Source: JBFHIZ01 sp963666475
Lineage (GTDB): Bacteria; Bacillota; Clostridia; Lachnospirales; Lachnospiraceae
Assembly (NCBI GenBank): GCA_963666475.2
Contig: CAXXJM010000001.1
Span: forward strand, 620,001 to 684,000
DNA: 64,000 bases
Direction: 5' to 3'
Each line of letters starts with the position of its first letter. The stretch's first letter is position 1. The notes beneath the pieces were generated by a model. That model had not been told where the DNA came from and made no database searches. It was given only the letters and a program-made list of their open reading frames with translations. The position numbers and the translations under genes were made by a program. Shown piece after piece: positions 26,763 through 35,879 of this stretch.

Positions 26763-28256
26763 TTATTTACTTACATGCAAAAAATCTAAAACAACTTTTT
26801 CCATCTCATTCACTTCACAAACTGTATCGTGAAGAATTTCAGCATTTCGTATTTCTTCCACTGCATTTGGAACTTTAACGTTTGCTATTTCAGATAGACG
26901 ATCCACCTTCTCAAAATCATCCGTCAAATCACTATCTTCTCCAAGTGCCTCCATGACACTTCCTGTAAATTTAAATGGGCTAGCTGTCGAAACAACTACC
27001 GTCGTTGTTGTATCTTGTGATAAAGTTTTATATTTCTCATAAACAGCTGATGCAACAGCGGTATGTGTATCAATCACATATCCAGTGTCCTGATATAAGT
27101 CTTTTATTCTCTTTGCTGTTTCCTTCTCGGTTGCATAATCTCCAATAAAATCAGCCAATTCAGCCTTCATATCTTCTGTTATGGAATACATTCCATTTGT
27201 TCGCAGATGATTCATTAATTCTGCACATTTCGCCGTATCATTGCCAGCTATATGATATAAAAGACGTTCCAAATTTGAAGAAACCAATATGTCCATAGAT
27301 GGTGAGGTTGTCAATATGAAATCGCGGTTTCTATCATAAGTTCCCGACTCAAAGAAATCAAATAATACTTTGTTTTCATTTGATGCACAAATAAGTTTAT
27401 GAATTGGAACCCCAATCTGTTTTGCATAATAAGCTGCAAGAATATTCCCAAAGTTACCTGTAGGAACAACAACATTCATGGTTTTGCCCTGATCTATTTT
27501 AGATTCATTTAATAACTGTGTATACGCATAAACATAATATACAATTTGCGGAACCAATCTACCGATATTAATAGAGTTTGCAGAAGAAAATTGGAACCCT
27601 GATTCATCGAGCAATTGATTTAATTCTTTGCTAGAGAAAAGTTCTTTTACACCAGTTTGAGCATCATCAAAATTTCCACGAATACCAACTACATGAGTAT
27701 TCTCGCCTTTTTGTGTAATCATCTGTTTTTCTTGAATCTGGCTAACTCCATCTTTTGGATAGAAAACAATAATTTTTGCGCCTTCAACACCTGCAAATCC
27801 AGCCAAAGCAGCTTTTCCAGTATCTCCAGACGTTGCGGTCAAAATAACAATTTCATTTTTTGCTTGTTGTTTCTTTGCTGATGTAATCATTAAATGAGGC
27901 AATATTGAAAGTGCCATATCTTTAAATGCAATGGTGGAGCCATGAAATAACTCTAGGAAATAAGCGTCATCCGCATGCACTAATGGAGCAATTATGTCAG
28001 TATCGAATTTTTCATCGTATGCACGGTTGATACAGGACATTAATTCTTCTTTTGTAAAATCTGAGAAGAATAATTTCATAACTTCATATGCCACTTGTTG
28101 ATATGACATATCTTTTAACTGTTCAAAGGTAACATCAAGTTTTGGTAGTGATTCTGGAACAAATAGTCCTCCATCATTTGCCAGCCCCTTTAAAATTGCT
28201 TCTGAAGCAGTAACGTTTGCTTCACCACCACGCGTACTTCTATACAATACTTCCAT
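26763..28256 (-). CDS. thrC: Threonine synthase
   Basis: This PLP enzyme converts O-phosphohomoserine to threonine. The 497-residue protein has the N-terminal STRGG start, the PLP lysine in STIAFKDMAL, ATSGDTGKAAL, and the phosphate-binding VPTGNFGN. Length and order fit the longer ThrC subfamily of clostridia and enterobacteria. The start ATG follows AAAGGAG. A candidate promoter lies at 28304-28332, so it is expressed divergently from the AraC regulator. No other threonine genes are close. Confidence 0.95.
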   Translation of the reverse strand: MEVLYRSTRGGEANVTASEAILKGLANDGGLFVPESLPKLDVTFEQLKDMSYQQVAYEVMKLFFSDFTKEELMSCINRAYDEKFDTDIIAPLVHADDAYFLELFHGSTIAFKDMALSILPHLMITSAKKQQAKNEIVILTATSGDTGKAALAGFAGVEGAKIIVFYPKDGVSQIQEKQMITQKGENTHVVGIRGNFDDAQTGVKELFSSKELNQLLDESGFQFSSANSINIGRLVPQIVYYVYAYTQLLNESKIDQGKTMNVVVPTGNFGNILAAYYAKQIGVPIHKLICASNENKVLFDFFESGTYDRNRDFILTTSPSMDILVSSNLERLLYHIAGNDTAKCAELMNHLRTNGMYSITEDMKAELADFIGDYATEKETAKRIKDLYQDTGYVIDTHTAVASAVYEKYKTLSQDTTTTVVVSTASPFKFTGSVMEALGEDSDLTDDFEKVDRLSEIANVKVPNAVEEIRNAEILHDTVCEVNEMEKVVLDFLHVSK

Positions 28257-28303
28257 TATAAACTCCTTTTGCTATATTTATGCATAAATTTTTTCTATGT
28301 TCT

Positions 28304-28332
28304 AATATAGCATACTTGTTTTTTTAAAGCAA
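28304..28332 (-). promoter_or_regulatory. Promoter of thrC
   Basis: On the minus strand TTGCTT (28327-28332), a 17-bp spacer and TATATT (28304-28309). It lies back to back with the promoter of the AraC regulator. Confidence 0.6.
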
Positions 28333-28355
28333 TGATTTATTCCATCATAATTTCT

Positions 28356-28384
28356 TTGCTACAAGAATGCTTAACTGATATAAT
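28356..28384 (+). promoter_or_regulatory. Promoter of the AraC regulator gene
   Basis: TTGCTA (28356-28361), a 17-bp spacer and a perfect TATAAT (28379-28384), about 45 bp before the start codon. Confidence 0.65.
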
Positions 28385-28427
28385 TAGTACATAATCTACA
28401 TGTTTAATACTTTTTCGAGGAGGTCCC

Positions 28428-29639
28428 ATGATTTATTCAACCACAGGTCAACTTCATATCAATTTCTTGCAATTCACTTTTACTTCATTTTATTACTCAA
28501 CCGGATATCCCATTGCCTTTTTGTCGTCAAACGATTCATTAGACACTTTTTTTCCTACTACCTATCTATTTGAACCATATCCAAATTACTTAAAAGAAAT
28601 GATCCATCCATATTTACATCAAATTGAAATGAACCGAACACATGTTGTCCCACTCTTATCCGACGATATGATCTTAATTTTTCCAATTTCAAACAAGGGT
28701 AATTATTTAGGTACAATAATTGTTGGTCCTATACTAATTGAGAACGCAAAAAAAGTTCCACATTCGAATGAACTTATCGCTCATTATCTAGACAACTTAA
28801 CAATTATTCATGACTTTCAAGTTCCTCATATCGTTAATCTTATGAATTTAATTTTTTTGTCTTCATTTTACATTCCCACAAGTTTTGCAGCTTACCCTCA
28901 AACAAAAAATGAAGAAAATCTCATTACTCCAGGAAACAAACAACTTTCCAATCAATACATTCATCATACAATGGATGAAGAAGAAACCATTGTACGTCAG
29001 ATACTGTCATCCGATGAAACCTTATATGATATCGCGGTAAATGCCTTGTCTGGTATGAAAAATATGGTTGTTCCACCTTTAGCAAACAATCCATTACGTT
29101 CTGAAAAGAATCGTTTCATCGTATCCGCAACGGTTTTATCTCGTGAAGCTATCAAACTAGGTTTACCATCAGAAATTTCATTTAGTCACTCAGACCAATT
29201 CATAAATGATATGGAGAATTGCGAAACACTAAGAGAAATCGCCAATTTACAGAATGAAATGAATCATTTTTATCGTAATGAAATCCAAAAGAACAAATCT
29301 AGAATTCGTCAAACATCAGTCACTTCGATTTTAATCTCATATATCGAAAACAACATAGAAACAAATTGTTCTCTCCAGGAAATTTGCAAACAGTTAAAAC
29401 TCGACTACAAGTATGCATCAAATTCATTTATCAAAGATACGGGTATAGGATTTAACAAGTATCTAAACAAAGAAAAAATAAAAGTTGCAAAACGCGAGCT
29501 TTCTATTTCCGAAAGCCCTATTCAGGAGATTGCAACGCTTTTAGGTTATAATAGTTCCTACTATTTTTCACGAGCATTTAAATTAGCTACAGGTCAGACT
29601 CCAAGCGAGTACCGAAAACGTACAACAATCACTCCTTAA
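28428..29639 (+). CDS. AraC-family transcriptional regulator
   Basis: The 403-residue protein has a C-terminal AraC-type double helix-turn-helix (about 300-400; first helix set CSLQEICKQLKLDYKYASNSF, second IQEIATLLGYNSSYYFSRAFK followed by the typical TGQTPSEYRKR). The N-terminal 190 residues are an unassigned sensor region rich in aromatic residues; the middle is helical. The start ATG follows GAGGAGG. It is the first gene of a pair with the AP2/HNH-like gene 19 bp downstream, so the two are probably cotranscribed. The ligand is unknown. Confidence 0.9.
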   Translation: MIYSTTGQLHINFLQFTFTSFYYSTGYPIAFLSSNDSLDTFFPTTYLFEPYPNYLKEMIHPYLHQIEMNRTHVVPLLSDDMILIFPISNKGNYLGTIIVGPILIENAKKVPHSNELIAHYLDNLTIIHDFQVPHIVNLMNLIFLSSFYIPTSFAAYPQTKNEENLITPGNKQLSNQYIHHTMDEEETIVRQILSSDETLYDIAVNALSGMKNMVVPPLANNPLRSEKNRFIVSATVLSREAIKLGLPSEISFSHSDQFINDMENCETLREIANLQNEMNHFYRNEIQKNKSRIRQTSVTSILISYIENNIETNCSLQEICKQLKLDYKYASNSFIKDTGIGFNKYLNKEKIKVAKRELSISESPIQEIATLLGYNSSYYFSRAFKLATGQTPSEYRKRTTITP

Positions 29640-29658
29640 CGAAAGGATTTTACCTATA

Positions 29659-30444
29659 ATGAAAAAAGGTGTATATCAGGCAACAAAAAAAGACGGCACA
29701 CAGTACTATCGGTCGTCTTTCACATATCTCGCAAACCATATCAGTCTTGGTAGTTTTTTGTCCGAAGAAGACGCTCATCAATGCTATCTTGAAGCCAATT
29801 CTCTGATTAATACTACTTCAATAAAAATCGATGATCATAGAGCATCAAACTATCTGACCTTTCGCAAATGGGTCACTTTAATAAATTTGCGCGATAATCA
29901 CATTTATTTTCCTTCACCGATTTACGTACGCAGCAGCTTTTTTAGTTACTTTTTAGATGAACATATTGAATTAAAGTTTGATATGGAAGATTTGTTTTAC
30001 TATTCCAACAAACAAATTATGCGAAGAAATGGGCATCTTTTTGTATCGGACTATGGAATGCAAGTCAATATTTTAAATCGCTATGGAATTAAAAATTACG
30101 GGGTCAAAGAAATAGATTATGTTTTTGTAAATGGAGACGATACCGATTTTAGATATTCAAATATTAAAATAAAAAACATTTATCATGGCGTTCGTGAAAT
30201 TTTAATAGATGGAAACAAAAAATTTCAAACACGGATACACATCAATGGCTACTATGTCATAGGTATTTATGATACCAATATTGAAGCTGCGATTGCCTAC
30301 AATAAAGCCGTTGATATATTAAATCAAAATGGAAACGCAAAAAAATATATGACAAATTTTATTGATGAGATTACGAACAAAAAATATGCAGAAATATATA
30401 TTAAAATACCTATTTCCGAAAAAATTATGACGTATCAATTCTAA
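29659..30444 (+). CDS. AP2-like / degenerate HNH-like DNA-binding protein
   Basis: This 261-residue protein has no confident family name. The N-terminus (3-50) has an AP2-like pattern, GVYQATKKDG...HISLGSFLSEEDAHQCY. The C-terminal part (about 175-222) shows a clearer AP2 signature, YHGVRE... followed by VIGIYDTNIEAAIAYNKA. Between them, 150-170 reads EIDYVFVNGDDTDFRYSN, close to the HNH pattern VDHxNGDxxDNRxxNL but with Tyr154 in place of the catalytic His. HNH plus AP2 is the layout of some homing endonucleases, so this may be a domesticated, nuclease-dead DNA-binding protein. Pairing with an AraC regulator supports a regulatory role. All function is inference. Confidence 0.6.
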   Translation: MKKGVYQATKKDGTQYYRSSFTYLANHISLGSFLSEEDAHQCYLEANSLINTTSIKIDDHRASNYLTFRKWVTLINLRDNHIYFPSPIYVRSSFFSYFLDEHIELKFDMEDLFYYSNKQIMRRNGHLFVSDYGMQVNILNRYGIKNYGVKEIDYVFVNGDDTDFRYSNIKIKNIYHGVREILIDGNKKFQTRIHINGYYVIGIYDTNIEAAIAYNKAVDILNQNGNAKKYMTNFIDEITNKKYAEIYIKIPISEKIMTYQF

Positions 30445-30452
30445 GCAATCAT

Positions 30453-31562
30453 CTACTTTTCTGAATAATTGATAAGACTTATCGATAATTCTAACGGATC
30501 TCTCGAACCATTAACTGTAGATGTTTGATGAAAATCCCACATGGTATATCGATACGGAATTTCTGCTTCTCGATTTCCATCTTGATTCAACCATATATCA
30601 TACGACTGCAGCAATGAAAGATCCACTTCATCAATTAAAAACTCTGGATCCCCGTATATGCATACATTAAAACCAGCTTGCTTTAAAGTTGAAAGAAATG
30701 TGGCTGCAATGTTTGATCGGTCAATTCTCGATAATGCTTTCGTTCTTGAATCATCATCTTCAATACGATCCATCTCAAATGCTATGGGATAAGAAATCGT
30801 ATATTCCCCAGCTAATTCAATTATCGTATAGGCTTCTTCCACTGCTTCTTCAACGGTGATCGCCTGTGATTTAAAAACCATTCCAATATGAAGCTTTGCA
30901 TCAGAAGCATTTCGAATATGACTCTTCGCATACTCGTCTAAAACAATCTGACCACTACTATAGCCTCTGCTTCCTGCATATACAATAACAAAATCATATC
31001 CATCTTTTTTCACTTTGTTAAAGTCAATATACGCATTTTCACTGGATACTTTTATTCCAATATAACTTTTTTGCTCATCTTCAAATTGATACAAAGAATT
31101 TTTTCCATCCAAAATAAACTTGTCATATTCCAGAGTACTTAAGTGTAACGACTTATTAATACGATGTGTTTCTCGATAGCCATCGGATAACGTGATTCGA
31201 AAATATCCTGCGGGAATTGCTTCTTCAGTATCAGCTTTCTTCGTATCATCTGTAATTACTTCATCTGTTGACTCTGATTCTGTCATATCGCTAGTTTCAT
31301 CCTCATTTGAATCTGAATCTAAATCATCCCAGATCTGAAGTTCATCCGAAGTCAAACCATCATCTTCTACAATCTTAACATATTTACTTTCTTCTGGAAC
31401 ACTCGATGTATCCGCTTCCGTTTGTGTATTCTTATAATTTGAAAAAAGCACAAAAATAACGATGAGTGAACAAAAGAAAAACACCCAGGTTATCATCCTA
31501 GTTATTGTCCACCCATGTTTAATTTCGTGCTTTCCAAATGGATCATCATCTAATAATCGCAT
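30453..31562 (-). CDS. Membrane-anchored GH25 (lysozyme-like) protein with altered active site
   Basis: The 369-residue protein has a short cytosolic head, one transmembrane helix (about 22-42), an acidic Asp/Glu/Ser/Thr-rich spacer (45-115), a small beta domain, and a C-terminal GH25-like barrel (about 167-369; YIDFNKVKKDGYDFVIVYAG, HIGMVFKSQAITVEEAVEEA, YTMWDFHQTSTVNG). GH25 muramidases normally have GIDVS and a DxE pair on later strands; here these read GIKVS (Lys171) and FEMD (Glu263/Asp265). Muramidase activity is therefore doubtful. It is the last gene after udk in the rnf transcription unit (3 bp gap), which is an unusual place for a wall protein. Confidence 0.75.
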   Translation of the reverse strand: MRLLDDDPFGKHEIKHGWTITRMITWVFFFCSLIVIFVLFSNYKNTQTEADTSSVPEESKYVKIVEDDGLTSDELQIWDDLDSDSNEDETSDMTESESTDEVITDDTKKADTEEAIPAGYFRITLSDGYRETHRINKSLHLSTLEYDKFILDGKNSLYQFEDEQKSYIGIKVSSENAYIDFNKVKKDGYDFVIVYAGSRGYSSGQIVLDEYAKSHIRNASDAKLHIGMVFKSQAITVEEAVEEAYTIIELAGEYTISYPIAFEMDRIEDDDSRTKALSRIDRSNIAATFLSTLKQAGFNVCIYGDPEFLIDEVDLSLLQSYDIWLNQDGNREAEIPYRYTMWDFHQTSTVNGSRDPLELSISLINYSEK

Positions 31563-31565
31563 AAT

Positions 31566-32183
31566 CTACCCTAGTTTTTTTTTGATATATTCTTTGACCA
31601 TCGAAATGGCAATACTATTTTCTCCACCTCTTGGAATAATAACATCAGCATACTTTTTAGATGGCTCCACATACTTTTCATGCATTGGCTTAACCGTTGT
31701 CTCATACTGGTTCAAAACAGAATCAATGGTACGTGCACGTTCACGCATATCTCTTCGAATACGTCGCATAAGCCGTTCGTCAGCATCCGTGTCCACAAAA
31801 ATCTTTAGATCCATCAACTCTCTTAGTTTTTTATCCTGTAAAACCAAAAATCCATCCACTAAAACGACTTTAGCAGGGTTTACCTCAATCGTTTGATTTT
31901 TCACACGATTATGAATCGCAAAATCATACACGGGGACCTGAATTGGTTCTCCTTTTTGAATCTTTTTTAAATCTTCAATCAATGTTTCTGTTTCAAAAGA
32001 AGAAGGATGGTCATAATTTAGCTTCTCACGTTCTTCAAACGGAAGCTCATCATGAGAACGATAGTAAGAATCATGGCAAAGAATCGTAATATCCCCTCCA
32101 AACTCTTCTTTTAAGATTTTAACAATCGTTGTTTTTCCGGACGCAGAACCACCTGCAATACCCACTATTGTCACTTTATTCAT
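31566..32183 (-). CDS. udk: Uridine kinase
   Basis: It phosphorylates uridine and cytidine to their monophosphates in pyrimidine salvage. The 205-residue P-loop kinase has GIAGGSASGKTT (8-19), HDSYY, YDHPSSFET, PVYDF, the VVLVDGFL segment and the RRIRRDMRERART lid. Length is normal. It lies 21 bp after rnfB and 3 bp before the GH25-like gene. Some udk-like kinases near clostridial operons act on other small molecules, but all motifs here are typical. Confidence 0.9.
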   Translation of the reverse strand: MNKVTIVGIAGGSASGKTTIVKILKEEFGGDITILCHDSYYRSHDELPFEEREKLNYDHPSSFETETLIEDLKKIQKGEPIQVPVYDFAIHNRVKNQTIEVNPAKVVLVDGFLVLQDKKLRELMDLKIFVDTDADERLMRRIRRDMRERARTIDSVLNQYETTVKPMHEKYVEPSKKYADVIIPRGGENSIAISMVKEYIKKKLG

Positions 32184-32204
32184 ATGAAATTACTCCTCGA
32201 TTAA

Positions 32205-32999
32205 TTAAGATTCTATTATTATATCACGAGGACACTTAGAAACACAAATACCACAATTTGTACAAATCGAATAATCAATATGTGCACATAAATCATTCAC
32301 GGTAATTGCATTTACAGGGCAATTTTTTTCGCATATTTTACAAGCAATACATCCAACCTCACAATTTTTACGAACGACCGGACCTTTATCTTTTGAAACA
32401 CATGCTACTTTTTGAACTGCAGCATATGGAATCATTTCTATGATATTTCTTGGGCATGCACCAACGCACTTTCCGCATGCTTTGCACGCTTCTTTGTCAA
32501 TTACTGCTATTCCATCAACCATGTTAATCGCATCAAATTCGCAGGCATCCAAACAACTTCCATAACCAAGGCATCCATAAGAACAAGATTTACTTCCTCC
32601 TGTAACCATATTAGCCATGTTACACTCTTGTACGCCATAATAATCAAATCTTTCGGTAGTCTTTTCACAAGTACCAGCGCACTGCACATATGCAACTTTT
32701 CGTTCGAGCTTTTCTGCTGTTGTACCCATAATTTCAGCAATTCTTATTGCACATGCTTCACCACCAACTGGACAAGCATTAACTGGAGCTTCTCCCTTTG
32801 CTATGGCAGTAGCAAGACCAGCACATCCAGGGAATCCGCATGCACCACAATTATTACCAGGAAGAGCCTCTAGAACTTCTTCTTCACGTTCATCCACTTT
32901 TACTAAAAAAATTATTCCTGCAACACCTAAAAACAAACCAATTGCCAGGCCAACTCCGCCTACAAGGTACATTGCATGTAATATTGGGTCGAAATTCAT
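32205..32999 (-). CDS. rnfB: Rnf complex subunit B (ferredoxin-type electron entry)
   Basis: RnfB accepts electrons from reduced ferredoxin for the Rnf membrane complex. The 264-residue protein has an N-terminal membrane helix (about 8-30), the Cys cluster domain CGACGFPGCAG (about 50-60), then cysteine-rich ferredoxin-like sections ending with two classical 4Fe-4S motifs (CEVGCIACKICEKNCP and CTNCGICVSKCP). It is the last rnf gene in the order C-D-G-E-A-B and is followed by udk. Confidence 0.96.
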   Translation of the reverse strand: MNFDPILHAMYLVGGVGLAIGLFLGVAGIIFLVKVDEREEEVLEALPGNNCGACGFPGCAGLATAIAKGEAPVNACPVGGEACAIRIAEIMGTTAEKLERKVAYVQCAGTCEKTTERFDYYGVQECNMANMVTGGSKSCSYGCLGYGSCLDACEFDAINMVDGIAVIDKEACKACGKCVGACPRNIIEMIPYAAVQKVACVSKDKGPVVRKNCEVGCIACKICEKNCPVNAITVNDLCAHIDYSICTNCGICVSKCPRDIIIES

Positions 33000-33011
33000 T
33001 TCTATTTCCTC

Positions 33012-33596
33012 CTACAGAAGGCCTTGAAAACCCATAAAAGCAATTGCCATAAGACCTGCTGTTACAAGTACGATTGGCATACCTTTAAAAGGTTTCGGCA
33101 CATCATTATATTCCATCTGTTCTCTGATACCTGCAAGAATTACGATGACTAACGTAAAACCAATTGCAGTAGCTGCTCCATTTACTACACTGGTAACAAT
33201 ATCAAAATCTTTTTGAATATTTGTTAACGCAACTCCTAACACTGCACAATTTGTAGTAATCAAAGGAAGATATACTCCCAATGATTTGTATAAAGAAGGA
33301 ATAAATTTCTTTAAAAACATTTCAACAAATTGAACCAGCGCTGCAATAATTAAAATAAAAGCAATGGTTCTTAAATAAGTCAATTCAAAAGGCTTTAGTA
33401 TAAATTTATAAATTACAGCTGTTACAACTGAAGCCAGAGTCATTACAAAAATAACTGCCTCTCCCATACCTAACGCTGTTTTAATCTGTTTCGATACTCC
33501 AAGAAATGGACAAATTCCTAAAAACTGACTCAAAATAACATTGCTAACCAACGAAGAACTAATAGCTAGTAGCAATAAACTTGTAAAGTTTTCCAT
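33012..33596 (-). CDS. rnfA: Rnf complex subunit A
   Basis: This is an integral membrane subunit of the ferredoxin:NAD+ oxidoreductase, about six helices in 194 residues. Typical sequence includes LVSNVILSQFLGICPFLGVSKQ, the conserved VYLPLITTNCAVLG and the C-terminal GMPIVLVTAGLMAIAFMGF. RnfA and RnfE are homologous, oppositely oriented and hold a shared intramembrane [2Fe-2S] cluster; the conserved Cys in GICPFLG and TNCAVLG are visible. It starts directly at the end of rnfE. Confidence 0.96.
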   Translation of the reverse strand: MENFTSLLLLAISSSLVSNVILSQFLGICPFLGVSKQIKTALGMGEAVIFVMTLASVVTAVIYKFILKPFELTYLRTIAFILIIAALVQFVEMFLKKFIPSLYKSLGVYLPLITTNCAVLGVALTNIQKDFDIVTSVVNGAATAIGFTLVIVILAGIREQMEYNDVPKPFKGMPIVLVTAGLMAIAFMGFQGLL

Positions 33597-34331
33597 TTAT
33601 TTATCCTCCTTAACTTCTTGATTAAGATCCATAATTGTTATTTCATCATTTACCATTCCATGTTCAGCCGCACTAGAGCAGTTTGCACAGTTTCCGCTAC
33701 ATCCTGCTTGTACTTCTTTTACTGGTTTACCTTTTTTTGCAGCATTTTGACGAATTGCATTTTGTATCGCAGTTAAAATAGAAAGCACAAAGAATGCGCC
33801 TGGCGCGAGAATAAAGATACTAATAGGAACATAACCATCAGGCATGATGTGGACTCCAAAAACCTCTCCCGCACCAAGCAATTCACGAACTGCTCCAATA
33901 CAAGTAAGTGCAAAAGAAAAACCTAACCCCATACCAAGACCATCAGCAACAGAAATAAATACTTTATTTTTTGATGCAAATGCTTCAGCTCGTCCCAAAA
34001 TAATACAGTTAACTACAATCAAAGGAATATAAATTCCTAAAGACTCGTACAAACTAAAAACATATCCTTTTAACAATAACTCAACAATCGTAACAAACGA
34101 AGCAATAATTACGATAAATGCAGGGATACGTACTTTTCCAGGAATTACTTTACGGAAAAGAGAAATAATCAAATTACTCATTACAAGAACTACCGTAGTT
34201 GTCAGTCCCATACCCAAACCATTCATCGCAGATGTTGTGACAGCAAGCGTAGGACACATACCAAGCATCAAAACAAATATTGGATTTTCAAAAATCAAAC
34301 CATTTAAAAACTGTTTTCCAGCTTTATTCAT
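33597..34331 (-). CDS. rnfE: Rnf complex subunit E, with Cys-rich C-terminal tail
   Basis: This integral membrane Rnf subunit is homologous to RnfA; the first 200 or so residues hold about six helices with FVLMLGMCPTLAVTTSAMNG and IPLIVVNCIILGRAEAFA. The start is the ATG at 34329-34331, eight bases after AGGAGG; the in-frame GTG at 34340 is too close to the ribosome site. Beyond the usual end a roughly 40-residue hydrophilic tail carries CSGNCANCSS (four Cys/Cys-near residues) and an acidic end. Overlaps the rnfG stop by 8 bp. Confidence 0.95.
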   Translation of the reverse strand: MNKAGKQFLNGLIFENPIFVLMLGMCPTLAVTTSAMNGLGMGLTTTVVLVMSNLIISLFRKVIPGKVRIPAFIVIIASFVTIVELLLKGYVFSLYESLGIYIPLIVVNCIILGRAEAFASKNKVFISVADGLGMGLGFSFALTCIGAVRELLGAGEVFGVHIMPDGYVPISIFILAPGAFFVLSILTAIQNAIRQNAAKKGKPVKEVQAGCSGNCANCSSAAEHGMVNDEITIMDLNQEVKEDK

Positions 34332-34941
34332 TTGCCCCACCTCCTAATGTATTAAAATAGACAATTCCAGCATTTAATCCATTTGTAATGGCATTCGTTG
34401 TAATCGTTGCTCCACTCATTGCATCAATTTGATTTGCTGCAACAGCACCTGTTTTTGTATATTCAAAATAAGCAACTTTTTTATCGGTTACCTGAGGTAC
34501 AATTTCATCCTCAGCTCGCATTCCTAGCCCCGGAGTTTCTGCAATTGATAAAATAGACATCGCCTGTATTGTTCCGTCGGATGAAACTCCCATCATAAAT
34601 GAAATATCTCCGTTATACCCTTCATGTGTAATCACTTTCAGAACATATCCTAGAGAGTTGCCATCTACGTCAACTGCCTGAAAAACAGCATCGATTGTCT
34701 GATCTGGAAATCCATTTTCGTCTAAAAATGTTTCCGTATTTTCTACATTAAATTCTGTATCTTCCACAAAACTATAGGCGCTCGTAAACGCTTCTTGACA
34801 TGCTTCAATTTTCAGCTCTTCTTCTTTCAAAGCAATTGGTCCTTTTGTATTCTCATATACAAATCCTAAAAGACCACCTGCAATTACCGTAATAACAACC
34901 AGAACAACTGTATTTTTCAATAATTCAACTAATTTTTTCAT
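34324..34941 (-). CDS. rnfG: Rnf complex subunit G (FMN-binding)
   Basis: This 205-residue subunit has an N-terminal membrane helix (about 10-28) and an FMN-binding domain facing outward. The flavin-attachment motif is visible as DAMSGATITTNAITNGL (about 175-191), where the Thr of SGAT(I)T is flavinylated by phosphodiester bond. It overlaps the end of rnfD by 4 bp (ATGA type). No flavin transferase gene (apbE) is in the window. Confidence 0.96.
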   Translation of the reverse strand: MKKLVELLKNTVVLVVITVIAGGLLGFVYENTKGPIALKEEELKIEACQEAFTSAYSFVEDTEFNVENTETFLDENGFPDQTIDAVFQAVDVDGNSLGYVLKVITHEGYNGDISFMMGVSSDGTIQAMSILSIAETPGLGMRAEDEIVPQVTDKKVAYFEYTKTGAVAANQIDAMSGATITTNAITNGLNAGIVYFNTLGGGANE

Positions 34942-35870
34942 CGATTTTCGCCTCCCATTCCGAATGCTTTTGGACGAGTTGCTTTTTCAATCAACGGCAC
35001 CACTAAATTTCCAATAATAATCGCAAAGGATACACCTTCTGCAGATGCACCAAAAACTCTGAAAATTCCAGTTAACAGACCAATTAAAATACCAAATACA
35101 ATTTTACCACTTTTTGTATAAGGACTAGATGCATAATCAGTAGCCATAAAAAAAGCTCCCAGCATAAGTCCTCCACCACTTAACTGCGCAGTAATATAAT
35201 CCGCATCCAAACCATGTCCACTAAAAACAATGATAAATATAACAAAAGTTATAATATAAGAACCAGGAATCCTTAAATCAATTACCCCCAAAGCTAAAAG
35301 GAACATTGCTCCAATCAAAATTGCAATAACGCTTGTTTCTCCAATTGTTCCACCAGTTTGTCCAGTTACCATATGTAACAAATTAACTTGCTCACCACTT
35401 TTTAATACAGCTAGTGGAGTTGCTCCCGAATAGATATCGGTTTGAAAATTTGTTGTATATGTTGCAAAAGAAACTAATAAAAAAGCTCGGCCAGCAAGTG
35501 CTGGATTCATAAAGTTTTGACCAATTCCTCCGAAAAGCATTTTCACAACAAGAATAGCAAATGCAGAACCCATTGCCCCCATCCATAAAGGAAGTGACAC
35601 TGGTAGATTCAACGCTAGAAGCAATCCTGTTACAACAGCAGATAAATCTGAGATAGTTGATTTTCTTTTTGTTAATAATTCAAAAAGCAATTCAGAAAGA
35701 ACTGCGGATACTACCGTCGTAAGAATCAAAAACAATGCTCTAATTCCAAAATTATAAATTCCAAATCCAGTTGCTGGAAGCAATGCCACTATAACAGCAA
35801 ACATGATGTTCGATGTGGAAACTTTTGAACGAACATGCGGGTTAATTGATACTTTTAATTTTTCGCTCAT
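34938..35870 (-). CDS. rnfD: Rnf complex subunit D (FMN-binding)
   Basis: This is an integral membrane subunit of 310 residues with about eight to ten helices. The covalent FMN motif SGAT is visible in DIYSGATPLAVLK (about 156-168). Other signatures include NPALAGRAFLL and MATDYASSPYTKSGK. Its homologue in Na+-NQR is NqrB, and it is thought to take part in ion translocation. It starts 9 bp after rnfC. Confidence 0.96.
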   Translation of the reverse strand: MSEKLKVSINPHVRSKVSTSNIMFAVIVALLPATGFGIYNFGIRALFLILTTVVSAVLSELLFELLTKRKSTISDLSAVVTGLLLALNLPVSLPLWMGAMGSAFAILVVKMLFGGIGQNFMNPALAGRAFLLVSFATYTTNFQTDIYSGATPLAVLKSGEQVNLLHMVTGQTGGTIGETSVIAILIGAMFLLALGVIDLRIPGSYIITFVIFIIVFSGHGLDADYITAQLSGGGLMLGAFFMATDYASSPYTKSGKIVFGILIGLLTGIFRVFGASAEGVSFAIIIGNLVVPLIEKATRPKAFGMGGENR

Positions 35871-35879
35871 TTTTTCCCC

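Noticed and set aside
28257..28427. T-box or threonine leader upstream of thrC
   Set aside because: No GGGTGGnACCGCG sequence and only about 50 bases between promoter and start.
30445..30452. Terminator between the converging AP2-like and GH25-like genes
   Set aside because: Only 8 bp separate the genes and no hairpin with T-run was recognised.
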